Source: Candidatus Eisenbergiella merdipullorum (GTDB lineage: Bacteria; Bacillota; Clostridia; Lachnospirales; Lachnospiraceae). From it: 64,000 nt of DNA. The DNA lies in the NCBI GenBank assembly GCA_019118445.1, contig DWYY01000124.1, positions 1 through 64,000 on the forward strand, read 5' to 3'. Positions 46,580 through 55,018 of the stretch are shown here, piece after piece. The notes under the pieces are model-generated. The model saw only the letters and a list, made by a program, of their open reading frames with translations, searched no databases and was not told the DNA's origin. The position numbers were made by a program, and so were the translations under genes. The number at the start of each line of letters is the position of its first letter. The first letter of the stretch is position 1.

Positions 46580-48145
46580 TTGAGTATCACATCCTTTTAT
46601 TTTCTGCTTTTCTATGCGTGTGTCCTGCTCATCTATTATATCGTGCCGAAAAAAGGCCAGTGGGTGATCCTCCTTCTGGCCAGTATTCTTTACTATCTTT
46701 TTTCGGATAACGGTTTCCTGATCTTTTATCCGGTTGCCGCCGTGCTGGCCTGCTACGTGGGGATCCACCGGATGGTCCGGGTGAAGGAGCATGCGGATGA
46801 GCTGAAGGCGCAGGGACGGGATCCGGAGCGGATGCGGAGGCGGGCGCTCATCGGCGTGATCGTAGTCAACGTCGGAGCGTTATTTTTACTGAAATATATC
46901 AATTTCGGGATCAATACGATAAACGGGGTATCCTCTCTTTTCGGCGGGAGCTCAGAACTGCTGAAGCATCTGGACTGGCTGGCGCCGCTCGGCATCTCCT
47001 ATTATTCCCTCACGCTCATCGGCTATGTGGTGGATGTGTACTTTGAGATCGCAGAGCCTTTGAAAAATCCGGGAAAGCTGGCTCTTTACGGGATGTTTTT
47101 CCCCTGTATGCTTTCCGGGCCGATCCTGCGCTACAGAGAAGACGGGGATCAGCTTTATGAGCCGCATCCTTTTAACTATGTCCAAGTGACGCGGGGCATG
47201 CAGCGGATGTTGTGGGGCTTTTTCAAGGTGCTGGTCATTTCCGAGCGCATGGGGCTGATCGTGGATACCGTATATGGAAATGCGGCGCAGTACCCGGGGC
47301 TTTATATCTGGATCGGCACCGTGGCCTTCGCTTTCCAGCTGTATACCAATTTTTCCGGTGGGATGGACATTTCGCTGGGGATCGCACAGACCTTAGGGCT
47401 GAGGCTCCCGGAAAACTTTGAGCGGCCGTTTTTTTCAAAGACCATTTCCGAATACTGGCGCAGATGGCACATCACCCTCGGCGTGTGGATGAAGGATTAT
47501 GTGTTTTACCCGATCCTGCGTTCCTCCCTGTTTACAAAGCTGGGAAAGAAGCTGCGGGCAAGGTTCGGGAAAAAGAGGGGAAAGCAGCTCACCACTTTTG
47601 CGGGGATGTTCCTTCTCTGGTTTGCCGTAGGCATCTGGCATGGCGGGGACTGGAAGTATGTGATCGGTTCCGGCCTTCTGCACTGGGCATATATCGTCTG
47701 CGGGGAGCTGCTCGGCCCTGTATACGCGAAGGGGATGGCGAAGCTGGGGATCGATCCTAAGGCGAAATGGGTGGACCGCCTGCGGGTGCTGCGCACCTTT
47801 TTCCTGGTGAACATCGGTTTCGTGTTCTTCCGGGCGGACAGCACGGGCGCTGCGCTGTCCATGCTGAAGGAAGCGGTCTCTGTCTTCAATCCGGGCATCC
47901 TCATAGACGGTTCGATCTTCACGCTGGGGCTTGACTGGATCGAATTTACCATCGCTGTGGTGTCCCTTCTGATGCTGCTTGCGGTGTCCTTGATGCAGGA
48001 GAAGGGTTCTGTGCGTGAGAGGATCGGAAAAAAGAGCCTGCCGGTGCGGTGGGTCATCTGGTATGCGCTGCTGTTCTATGTGATCCTGCTGGGAAACTAT
48101 GGGCCGGATTACAGCGCGGCGGAATTTATCTATCAGGGGTTTTAA
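46580..48145 (+). CDS. MBOAT-family O-acyltransferase (DltB/AlgI-like)
   Basis: The 521-residue polytopic protein has about eleven helices. MLSGPILRYRE and FAFQLYTNFSGGMDISLGIA are typical DltB/AlgI blocks, NFERPFFSKTISEYWRRWHI contains the conserved WRRWH segment, and FAVGIWHGGDWKYVI carries the catalytic His at about residue 354. DltB takes an acyl group from a carrier protein and passes it across the membrane. The gene directly follows the ACP gene, so the ACP is the likely donor. The start is TTG 46580 with AAGGAAAGG upstream. Confidence 0.88.
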   Translation: MSITSFYFLLFYACVLLIYYIVPKKGQWVILLLASILYYLFSDNGFLIFYPVAAVLACYVGIHRMVRVKEHADELKAQGRDPERMRRRALIGVIVVNVGALFLLKYINFGINTINGVSSLFGGSSELLKHLDWLAPLGISYYSLTLIGYVVDVYFEIAEPLKNPGKLALYGMFFPCMLSGPILRYREDGDQLYEPHPFNYVQVTRGMQRMLWGFFKVLVISERMGLIVDTVYGNAAQYPGLYIWIGTVAFAFQLYTNFSGGMDISLGIAQTLGLRLPENFERPFFSKTISEYWRRWHITLGVWMKDYVFYPILRSSLFTKLGKKLRARFGKKRGKQLTTFAGMFLLWFAVGIWHGGDWKYVIGSGLLHWAYIVCGELLGPVYAKGMAKLGIDPKAKWVDRLRVLRTFFLVNIGFVFFRADSTGAALSMLKEAVSVFNPGILIDGSIFTLGLDWIEFTIAVVSLLMLLAVSLMQEKGSVRERIGKKSLPVRWVIWYALLFYVILLGNYGPDYSAAEFIYQGF

Positions 48146-48164
48146 AAAGGAAAAAGGTAAAGCT

Positions 48165-49097
48165 ATGGACAAGATTGCGGTTCTGATACCCTGTTATAAT
48201 GAGGAAAAGACCATCGAAAAGGTGGTAACGGACGCGAAGAAGGCGCTGCCGGATGCGGTGGTCTATGTGTACGACAACAATTCCACCGACCGTTCCGCCA
48301 AGCTAGCGGAAAAGGCCGGCGCGGTGGTGCGCCGGGAGAGAAAGCAGGGAAAGGGAAATGTCATCCGCCGGATGTTCCGGGAGATCGACGCCAGATGCTA
48401 TATCATGGTGGATGCGGACGATACCTATCCGCTGGAGTGTGCCGGACAGATGGCGGACAAGGTCCTGCTGGAGGATTCCGATATGGTGGTGGGAGACCGG
48501 CTGTCCTCCACATATTATGAGGAAAACAAGAGGCCTTTTCACAATATGGGAAACAGCCTGGTGAAAAAGAGCATCAACCTGCTGTTCCATTCCGAGATCC
48601 AGGACATCATGACCGGTTACCGCGCCTTCAGCTATCAGTTCGTAAAGAGCTTTCCCGTGCTTTCCAAGGGCTTTGAGATCGAGACGGAAATGACCATCCA
48701 CGCGGTGTATAACAATATGCAGGTGGACAACGTGGTGGTGGATTACAGGGACCGGCCGGAGGGCAGCGAATCCAAGCTCAACACTTATTCGGACGGGATA
48801 CGGGTGCTTGGGACCATCATGAAGATGTTCAGGCAGTATAAGCCGCTGACCTTTTTTTCCGGGCTTGCGATATTGCTGACGGTGATCTCGGCGGCTTTTT
48901 TCATCCCAGTTCTGGTCGCTTTTGTGGAGACCGGGATGGTGGCCAAGTTCCCGACCCTGATCGTCTGCGGTTTTGTGGAGATGGCGGCGATCCAGTCCGT
49001 CTTTTCAGGGCTGATCCTGCATAACCTGGGCGTGAAGGAACGGCGGGATTTTGAGATGAGACTGTATGAGATCCAAAGCAGAAGTACGAAAGATTGA
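48165..49097 (+). CDS. DPM1-like polyprenyl-phosphate glycosyltransferase with C-terminal membrane helices
   Basis: The protein has 310 residues from ATG 48165 (AAAAAGG upstream; the longer frame from 48099 runs inside the MBOAT gene). IAVLIPCYNEEKTIEKVVTD, YDNNSTDRS and IMVDADDTYP are GT2 motifs, with IMTGYRAFSYQFVKSFPV as a later block of DPM-like enzymes. Two C-terminal helices anchor it. It should make a polyprenyl-phosphate sugar for the GT-C protein encoded next. It is the third lipid-sugar synthase-like enzyme in the window. Confidence 0.85.
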   Translation: MDKIAVLIPCYNEEKTIEKVVTDAKKALPDAVVYVYDNNSTDRSAKLAEKAGAVVRRERKQGKGNVIRRMFREIDARCYIMVDADDTYPLECAGQMADKVLLEDSDMVVGDRLSSTYYEENKRPFHNMGNSLVKKSINLLFHSEIQDIMTGYRAFSYQFVKSFPVLSKGFEIETEMTIHAVYNNMQVDNVVVDYRDRPEGSESKLNTYSDGIRVLGTIMKMFRQYKPLTFFSGLAILLTVISAAFFIPVLVAFVETGMVAKFPTLIVCGFVEMAAIQSVFSGLILHNLGVKERRDFEMRLYEIQSRSTKD

Positions 49098-49143
49098 CCG
49101 CAGCTGATCTGTAGGCAGCGAGAGAGAAAATACGGGTAGAAAA

Positions 49144-50697
49144 ATGCTGAAAAAAATACGGAAAAAAGAATATCTGGCGCTGGGCGGCGTGCTTCTTGTT
49201 TTTTTGCTCATGTCGCTGTATAAACTGACGGATACTCCGCTCTGGTATGACGAAACGATCGAATTCTATTATTCCAAATATCTGACCGGACAGATCCGCG
49301 GTGTCAGCCTCTGCAATAATCTGTACGAGCGGCTTCTGACCAACAGCTTTCAGCCGCCGCTTTATAACCTGATCATGCATGTATGGCTGATGTTCGGAGA
49401 GTCTGAATGGTGGTTCCGTTTCAGCGGCGTGGTATTCGGCCTGCTGGGAATGCTGGGGCTGTATGCCTGTGTAAAACAGTTCGCGGGATGGCAGACAGCA
49501 GCGCTTTCCGTGTTCGTCAGTTCTTTTGTTTACGAATGGATGTATTATGTGAAAGAAGCAGCGGAATATAACATGATGATCATGCTGCTGTACTGGCTTT
49601 TATATCTTTACTTTCGGACATTTCGGGATCTGACGCTGAAGAATATCGGATGGTTCACTGCGGTCTCGGTGGTGCTTCTCTATACCCAGTATGGTTCCGT
49701 GCTCGGGATCCTGCCGCTGGCGGTCAGTCTTTTTGTCCGGGCATGGAATCTGGGAAGAAAAAAGCTGTGCAAAAAGATCGCCCTGGTCTACGGAGTGACG
49801 GCGGCCGCCGCCGGACTGCCGCTGTATTTTCTGCTGTTCCGTATCCAGCTGCAGATGAATCAGAGCGTAAACTACTATACAGTGGCTTTTGAGAAAAATA
49901 ATATTGTTTATGATTTTTTCCAGATGCTTCTCACTACCGCCCAGTGGCTGTTTACAGAATCTAAGACCAGATTTGAACTGGAATTTGCGCTCGCCCTTCC
50001 GGTTGCCGCAGCGATCGCCGTCCTTTCCATACATTTTCGGAAAAACAGTGAATTTACATATTATCTTGTCAGCTGCACCGCAGTCTGGGTGATCTATTAT
50101 GCGCTTGTCCGCTCCGGGATCTATGCCTATGGAGATTTCGGAAACCGCTACAGCCTGTTCCTGCTTCCCATATGGACCGTTCTGATCGTTTATCTGGGCC
50201 ATGAGGCCTTCTGTACGGTAAAAATGAGGAATTTTCCCCATAAAAAGCTTATGCTGAAGGGGATGCTGGGGCTGCTTCTCGCGGTTCAGCTGGGCTATTG
50301 CGCATATGGTTTTTACCGGGTCAGCATTTTCGATGTCAAAAGTGATACCAGGAGCGTGGTAAGGCTCTGGTATGAGCTGGAGGGATATGAAGTCCCGACC
50401 TATGTCGCTTTCGGTGAAGCGCCTAGCTTTACCTACTACCTGACGCATGACAGCCGCTTCCGGGAAGAATACTGGGACGATATTGTATTTGAATATGAAA
50501 ATGTGGAAAATAAATATGGACCAGAGAAGTATTGGGAATATATCAACAATGCATATGACGGGAATCTGCCGGACCATTTTTATCTGTCGATCGGACATGA
50601 GAATACGTTAACGGAAGCGCTGCGGGAGCATGGCTATACGCTGGAGGAAAAATTCCTGACGAATACGATCCTGTTTGAGGTGACAAAATACGATTGA
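49144..50697 (+). CDS. Polytopic GT-C-type glycosyltransferase (ArnT/PMT-like)
   Basis: The 517-residue protein has about eleven helices. After helix one it reads TDTPLWYDETIEFYYSKYL, a WYDE-type motif with the Asp-Glu pair found in the first periplasmic loop of ArnT/PMT-like enzymes, and then NSFQPPLYNLIMHVW, the matching HPPLY-like block (with Gln for His). These transferases take sugar from a polyprenyl phosphate. The donor is probably made by the DPM-like enzyme 46 bases upstream. The C-terminal region (residues 395-517) is a soluble domain. Confidence 0.76.
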   Translation: MLKKIRKKEYLALGGVLLVFLLMSLYKLTDTPLWYDETIEFYYSKYLTGQIRGVSLCNNLYERLLTNSFQPPLYNLIMHVWLMFGESEWWFRFSGVVFGLLGMLGLYACVKQFAGWQTAALSVFVSSFVYEWMYYVKEAAEYNMMIMLLYWLLYLYFRTFRDLTLKNIGWFTAVSVVLLYTQYGSVLGILPLAVSLFVRAWNLGRKKLCKKIALVYGVTAAAAGLPLYFLLFRIQLQMNQSVNYYTVAFEKNNIVYDFFQMLLTTAQWLFTESKTRFELEFALALPVAAAIAVLSIHFRKNSEFTYYLVSCTAVWVIYYALVRSGIYAYGDFGNRYSLFLLPIWTVLIVYLGHEAFCTVKMRNFPHKKLMLKGMLGLLLAVQLGYCAYGFYRVSIFDVKSDTRSVVRLWYELEGYEVPTYVAFGEAPSFTYYLTHDSRFREEYWDDIVFEYENVENKYGPEKYWEYINNAYDGNLPDHFYLSIGHENTLTEALREHGYTLEEKFLTNTILFEVTKYD

Positions 50698-50752
50698 CTG
50701 AAAAAATAGCTTTAGAAGCGATGAAATCCTGATTAAGATTTTATGAATGTTA

Positions 50753-50781
50753 TTGAACTGCTCAGAGAGTTGGAATATACT
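50753..50781 (+). promoter_or_regulatory. Sigma-70-type promoter for the SGNH lipoprotein gene
   Basis: TTGAAC (50753-50758), a 17-base spacer and TATACT (50776-50781). It lies in the 139-base gap between the GT-C gene and the lipoprotein gene. Initiation near 50788 gives a leader of about 49 bases holding an AGGAGG-type ribosome site. Confidence 0.65.
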
Positions 50782-50836
50782 GTATCTTGAAATTGATCTG
50801 AAAATGATGGTAAGGCAGACAGCAGGAGGCTAGAGG

Positions 50837-51904
50837 ATGAAACTATATGGGAAGAAGATCCGGAGACTGTTGGCGATTCTGTGTATCGTGACAATGGTGC
50901 TGTCCGCGTGCGGCAGCAGGACGGAGATAACGGAACAGGAAACGGGCACAGAGGAAGATCTTCAGGCGCGGATCCAGGCCCTGGAAGAGGAAAATGCCCA
51001 ACTGAGGGCTCAGCTGGAACAGTATACCGGAACGGAGCCGCAGCCGTCTGAGTCTCAGACAGGAGAAACCGAATCTGCATCAACAAAGCCCGAAGAAACG
51101 GAAACGGCACAGGAGACGGAAACACAGGCAGTGGAAGAACCCCCGCAGGAAGACAGGCTGAACATTGTAGTTTTCGGAGACAGTATCTGGGATATGGACA
51201 GAACCGAGACGGGCATTGCGGCCCAGGTTGCAGGGTATATGAATGCAAATGTCTATAATTGTGCGATCGGCGGAACCAGAGCTACTCTTAAACCGGGCGA
51301 ATCAGATGTGAATTATGATACCTGGGATTCCACTTCGCTGACGGGGATGTGTTATGTGATGCGCGGGATGGTAGATACGAACTTTCTGGAAGGCTATCCT
51401 GCCGGAGGCGTGATCCGAAATGTGAACCCGGCAGCAGTGGATTATTATATCATTGCTTATGGCCTGAACGACTATTTTTCAGGTGCTCCGATCTCTGTAT
51501 CTGATGGCGATACTTTTGATCCGCATGGCTACACTGGGGCGCTGAATAATGCACTGGAATTGCTGAAGGGTGCGAGCCCGAACGCGAAATTCCTGCTCAT
51601 TTCACCGACTTACTGCCAGTTCTATGAGAATGGTTACATGGTGACAGACAGTAATATGAAGAATTACGGTCAGGGTACGCTTTCCGATTATGCGAATGCT
51701 TGCCGGAATGTGGCAGAGATGAAGCAGACGCTGTACATTGACGCCTACAGCACGATGGGGATCAATGGCTACACTGCAGAGGAATATCTGGAGGATGGCG
51801 TTCATCTGACGGAAGCGGGAAGAACGCTCTATGCCAGGGCGGTGTCCAGCTGTCTGAAGTATGGTAAGCCTGGAGAGGTATCCGGCAATTCTGTTTATTA
51901 TTGA
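50837..51904 (+). CDS. SGNH/GDSL-hydrolase lipoprotein
   Basis: The 355-residue protein has a lipoprotein signal with the lipobox LSAC at Cys25, so it is anchored outside the cell membrane. Residues 38-65 form a short coiled coil (LQARIQALEEENAQLRAQL), followed by a Thr/Glu/Gln-rich linker to about residue 105. The catalytic domain has VVFGDSIWDMD (nucleophile Ser116), YGLNDYF and DGVHLTEAGR (Asp320, His323). It could add or remove ester groups on the glycan, possibly as an outer partner of the MBOAT. That link is inference; it has its own promoter and terminator. Confidence 0.85.
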   Translation: MKLYGKKIRRLLAILCIVTMVLSACGSRTEITEQETGTEEDLQARIQALEEENAQLRAQLEQYTGTEPQPSESQTGETESASTKPEETETAQETETQAVEEPPQEDRLNIVVFGDSIWDMDRTETGIAAQVAGYMNANVYNCAIGGTRATLKPGESDVNYDTWDSTSLTGMCYVMRGMVDTNFLEGYPAGGVIRNVNPAAVDYYIIAYGLNDYFSGAPISVSDGDTFDPHGYTGALNNALELLKGASPNAKFLLISPTYCQFYENGYMVTDSNMKNYGQGTLSDYANACRNVAEMKQTLYIDAYSTMGINGYTAEEYLEDGVHLTEAGRTLYARAVSSCLKYGKPGEVSGNSVYY

Positions 51905-51922
51905 TATTACAGTACAGATAGT

Positions 51923-51960
51923 AAAGAGGACATGATAATGACGGGATTCATGTCCTCTTT
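51923..51960 (+). terminator. Intrinsic terminator after the SGNH lipoprotein gene
   Basis: A perfect 13-base-pair stem: AAAGAGGACATGA (51923-51935) pairs with TCATGTCCTCTTT (51948-51960) around a 12-base loop. A-rich on one side and T-rich on the other, it could work in both directions. It closes the glycan locus and separates it from the tetrapyrrole operon. Confidence 0.75.
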
Positions 51961-51976
51961 CCGGTTCTGTTACAAT
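51947..51976 (+). promoter_or_regulatory. Possible extended -10 promoter for the DUF6472 / haem operon
   Basis: TACAAT (51971-51976) preceded by TGT, an extended -10 form, with a poor -35 match TTCATG (51947-51952) at 18 bases. The element overlaps the terminator's right arm. The leader to the DUF6472-like gene would be only about 18 bases. This is the only candidate I see for starting the tetrapyrrole operon. Confidence 0.35.
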
Positions 51977-52000
51977 GAAAAGAAGAAAGGAACCGACAAT

Positions 52001-52183
52001 ATGGCGTCCGATAACAATTGCACCACCTGCCTCTACTATCTCTACGATGACGAATATGAAGAATACATCTGCGATATGGATATGGATGAAGACGAGTATG
52101 TCCGCCTGATCTCGGACAGCCACTACGAGTGTCCCTATTACCGCAACGGCGATGAATACAGGGTTGTAAGAAAACAGATGTGA
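52001..52183 (+). CDS. Small Cys-containing protein, DUF6472-like
   Basis: The protein has 60 residues from ATG 52001, behind AAAGGA. An in-frame extension to 51932 would run through the terminator and is rejected. Four Cys residues (NNCTTCLYY, YICDMDMDED, YECPYYRN) are spaced like a small zinc ribbon or metal site, and the middle is very acidic. It matches the short DUF6472 proteins common in Lachnospiraceae. It lies 30 bases before hemA, so it may be the first gene of that transcript. Function unknown. Confidence 0.7.
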   Translation: MASDNNCTTCLYYLYDDEYEEYICDMDMDEDEYVRLISDSHYECPYYRNGDEYRVVRKQM

Positions 52184-52213
52184 AGCGAAGGTATTGTGGA
52201 AGGGGAGATGGCC

Positions 52214-53365
52214 ATGGAATGCATCAGTATCAGCTTCCGGTCGGCGCCGGAGGAGATCCGGAAGCGCTTTGCCTTCCCGGCGGGGGAAGAGGGAACGGGA
52301 GAAAGGGAAGCACTTCTGGAAAAACTGGGAGAAGCGGTGCTGCTTTCCACCTGCAACCGGACGGAAGTCTACGCGGCGGGGGAAGGAAGCTTCTTGCTGA
52401 TGGAAGAGCTGTTGGCGCAGAAAAGCGGCATGCCCGCCGCGGAGGTCCGGCGGATCACAAAGCGTTTTTCCGGTAAAAAAGCGTATGCTCACCTGTACCG
52501 GGTTTCCTGCGGGATGGATTCCATGGTGGTGGGAGAGGACGAGATCCTGGGACAGGTCCGGACAGCCTATGTGTTTTCTTGGGAGCGGGGCAGATGCGGC
52601 TATGAGCTGAACGCTGCTTTTCAGGGCGCTCTTTCCTGTGCTAAGAAGATCAAAACAAAAACTCTTCTTTCCAAAACCTCAGTTTCTGCAGCGACCCTTG
52701 CCTGTGCGGAGATCTTCCGGTTTGAAAAGCTTCACAGGGAAGAAACCGGGGAAGATCTTCAGGCCCTTCTCATCGGGGGGAGCGGGAAGATGGGTGGAAT
52801 CGTGCTGAAAAACCTGCTGGGACGGGAGGGCATCCATGTGTATGCCACACGCCGGACCCACGGGCTTGGAGAGCGGGAAGGGGGCAGGCTGTCCATTGTG
52901 GATTACCGGGACAGATACCTTTTCCTGGAGCGGGCGGATGTGATCGTATCCGCCACAGAAAGCCCCCATTATACCCTCACGTCGGGGGAAACGCGGGATC
53001 GTCTTCTCCGGTCCGGACTGGAGAAAAAGCACCTGTTTATCGATATCGCAGTTCCGGCGGATATCGACCGGGAGATCGCTTTCCTTCCTGGCTGCCGGGT
53101 GGTCGGGATGGACGATTTTGAAGAGCTGGCAAAGGAGAACAACCGCAGGAAGCAGCAGGCGGTCCTGGATGCGGGGCAGCTTCTGGAAGAAGAACTGGAG
53201 GAGCTGTACAAGGCGCTCCTGTTTCGGGAAACAGCCGGGGAGCTGGACCGGATTCGGGAACGGTTTGCTGGATATTCCGTTGACCGTTTTCTGTTTTATC
53301 TGAAGGACAGGCTGGATGCGGCGTCACTGAAGGCGGTCCTGGACGCGCTGCGGAAGGAAGATTGA
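52214..53365 (+). CDS. hemA: Glutamyl-tRNA reductase
   Basis: The 383-residue protein has LLSTCNRTEVYA with catalytic Cys47, VSCGMDSMVVGEDEILGQV as the strongest family signature, an NADPH-binding ALLIGGSGKMGGIVLKNLL and a C-terminal dimerisation helix region. It reduces glutamyl-tRNA to glutamate-1-semialdehyde, the first committed step of C5-pathway tetrapyrrole synthesis. ATG 52214 is chosen: AGGGGAG (52201-52207) has correct spacing; GTG 52196 and ATG 52208 are worse. Its length is slightly below the usual ~410-430 residues. It starts an uninterrupted run of tetrapyrrole genes. Confidence 0.93.
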   Translation: MECISISFRSAPEEIRKRFAFPAGEEGTGEREALLEKLGEAVLLSTCNRTEVYAAGEGSFLLMEELLAQKSGMPAAEVRRITKRFSGKKAYAHLYRVSCGMDSMVVGEDEILGQVRTAYVFSWERGRCGYELNAAFQGALSCAKKIKTKTLLSKTSVSAATLACAEIFRFEKLHREETGEDLQALLIGGSGKMGGIVLKNLLGREGIHVYATRRTHGLGEREGGRLSIVDYRDRYLFLERADVIVSATESPHYTLTSGETRDRLLRSGLEKKHLFIDIAVPADIDREIAFLPGCRVVGMDDFEELAKENNRRKQQAVLDAGQLLEEELEELYKALLFRETAGELDRIRERFAGYSVDRFLFYLKDRLDAASLKAVLDALRKED

Positions 53366-53366
53366 T

Positions 53367-54059
53367 ATGGCGTATTTTCCCTTTTACATAAACATCGAAA
53401 GAAAACGGGGCGTGGTGCTGGGAGGCGGCAGGATAGCGGCCGGAAAGATTTCAGCCCTGCTCCCCTTCTCCCCGGAGCTTATCTGCATCGCGCCAGTCAT
53501 CTGCGGGCAGATCGAGCGCATGGCGCAGGAGCGGGAGGAAGTTTCCCGAAAGGAGGACGGGGAAAGGCCGGGCAGTCTGCATCTGATCCGACGCGAGGCT
53601 CGAAAAGAGGATCTGGAAGGCGCTTTTTTCGTCATCGCGGCCACGGATCAGAAGGAAACGAATGCCTGGGCGGCAAAGCTGTGCCGGGAAAAGGGGATTT
53701 TGATCAATGCGGTGGATGACCGGAAAAACTGCACATTTTATTTTCCTGCCCTGGTACACAGCGGCCCGGTGACCATCGGGATCTCCACGGGCGGCTGCAG
53801 CCCGGCGGCGGCCTCATGGCTGCGGAAGGAAACGGAACGGATCGTCCCGGCGGGGATGGGAAACGCGGTAGAGCGGATGGGAAAGCTCCGGGAGCGTGTG
53901 CTGGAATATATTCCAGGAAATCTTCTGGATCAAAAAGACCGGGCGGCAGTACTTAAAAAGCTGTTTACCTATTGCCGGGATAAGGATTTCCTGCTGGAGG
54001 ACGGAGAACTGGAGGACGTTCTGGAAGCGCTCCTGCAGGAGCATTTCCGGAAAGGATGA
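53367..54059 (+). CDS. Precorrin-2 dehydrogenase / sirohaem synthase N-terminal-type protein
   Basis: The 230-residue protein starts YFPFYINIERKRGVVLGGGR, an NAD-binding GGG loop. It has FVIAATDQKETNAWAAKLCR and INAVDDRKNCTFYFPALV, the VDD-x4-CxF-x-PA signature of the SirC/CysG N-terminal family. It oxidises precorrin-2 to sirohydrochlorin. Whether it also inserts iron, as Met8p/CysG do, is unclear. It begins one base after the hemA stop and overlaps hemC by four bases. It tells us that the operon feeds sirohaem and/or corrinoids. Confidence 0.88.
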   Translation: MAYFPFYINIERKRGVVLGGGRIAAGKISALLPFSPELICIAPVICGQIERMAQEREEVSRKEDGERPGSLHLIRREARKEDLEGAFFVIAATDQKETNAWAAKLCREKGILINAVDDRKNCTFYFPALVHSGPVTIGISTGGCSPAAASWLRKETERIVPAGMGNAVERMGKLRERVLEYIPGNLLDQKDRAAVLKKLFTYCRDKDFLLEDGELEDVLEALLQEHFRKG

Positions 54060-55018
54060 ACGGGAAAGGCAGAGAAAAAATGGGCGGAAGAAAACTTAGG
54101 ATCGGTACGAGGGGGAGCCGCCTGGCGCTGGCGCAGACGGATCTGGCAGCCAAAGCGCTTCATGCGGCCTGGCCGGAGCTGGAGACGGAGATCGTGATCC
54201 TGCGCACCAAAGGGGATCAGGTGCAGGACAGACCGCTTTCCCAGGTGGGGCAGAAAGGCGTGTTCGTATCGGAATTTGAAACCGCACTCCTGGAGGGAAG
54301 GATCGATCTGGCTGTGCACAGCGGGAAGGACCTGCCCGTGCGCCTTGCGGAGGGGCTGGACATCCTGGCAGTGCTCCCCAGGGCGGATGTCAGGGATGTG
54401 CTGGTGCTTCCGAGGCGGAGCGGCACGCCGGGGATTGGCTGGGAGCGCGCTTTCGCTTCCTTCCCGGAGGGAGCCGTGATCGGGACGGGAAGCCTGAGAA
54501 GACGGTTGTATGGGAAACGCCTCGCGCCGCAGGCTTCCTTTCAACTGATCCGCGGAAATGTGGATACCAGGCTGAAAAAGCTGGAGGACGGCGGGTATGA
54601 TGGGATCATCCTGGCCAAAGCCGGGCTGGACCGGCTGGGGATCCCGGAACGGGAAGGGAAACGTTTTATCTTTCTTCCCATTCCTGTGGACCGGTTCCTT
54701 CCAGCCGCCTGCCAGGGGATCATCGCTGTGGAGGGCCGCCCGGACAGAAACGGGAGGCTGGCAGGGGCGATCGACGATCGCCTGACGCGGCTGGCATTTG
54801 AGACGGAGCGGAGAGCCCTGCGCGATTTCGGGGCGGACTGCAGCGCTCCGGCCGCGGCGTACTGCCGTGCGTTTATGCCGGGGCAGCTCAGGCTGTCCGT
54901 GATGTATGGAGGGCGGGAGCTGTCCAGGACAGCTCCGGAAGAAGAACGTTTTGCGCTGGCGGATTCGCTCTGTGCACAAGTAAAGAAAACAGAGTATCAG
55001 GATGAGGCAGACAGATGA
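54056..55018 (+). CDS. hemC: Porphobilinogen deaminase (hydroxymethylbilane synthase)
   Basis: The 320-residue protein has LRIGTRGSRLALAQTD, TKGDQVQDRPLSQVGQKGVF, AVHSGKDLPVRL and the cofactor Cys in DFGADCSAPAAAYC (about Cys262), which binds the dipyrromethane starter. It joins four porphobilinogens into hydroxymethylbilane. ATG 54056 overlaps the previous stop as ATGA, but ATG 54080 (MGGRKLRIG) would give the more usual N-terminus. The C-terminal domain after the Cys is a little short. The next gene overlaps by four bases. Confidence 0.92.
   Translation: MNGKGREKMGGRKLRIGTRGSRLALAQTDLAAKALHAAWPELETEIVILRTKGDQVQDRPLSQVGQKGVFVSEFETALLEGRIDLAVHSGKDLPVRLAEGLDILAVLPRADVRDVLVLPRRSGTPGIGWERAFASFPEGAVIGTGSLRRRLYGKRLAPQASFQLIRGNVDTRLKKLEDGGYDGIILAKAGLDRLGIPEREGKRFIFLPIPVDRFLPAACQGIIAVEGRPDRNGRLAGAIDDRLTRLAFETERRALRDFGADCSAPAAAYCRAFMPGQLRLSVMYGGRELSRTAPEEERFALADSLCAQVKKTEYQDEADR

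Noticed and set aside
49600-50598. A 332-residue minus-strand open frame
   Set aside because: Antisense to the ArnT-like gene, no start signal and no recognisable domain.
53969-54979. A 336-residue open frame on the minus strand
   Set aside because: Antisense to hemC; composition (Pro, Arg, His-rich) is typical of a GC-rich gene's reverse strand.
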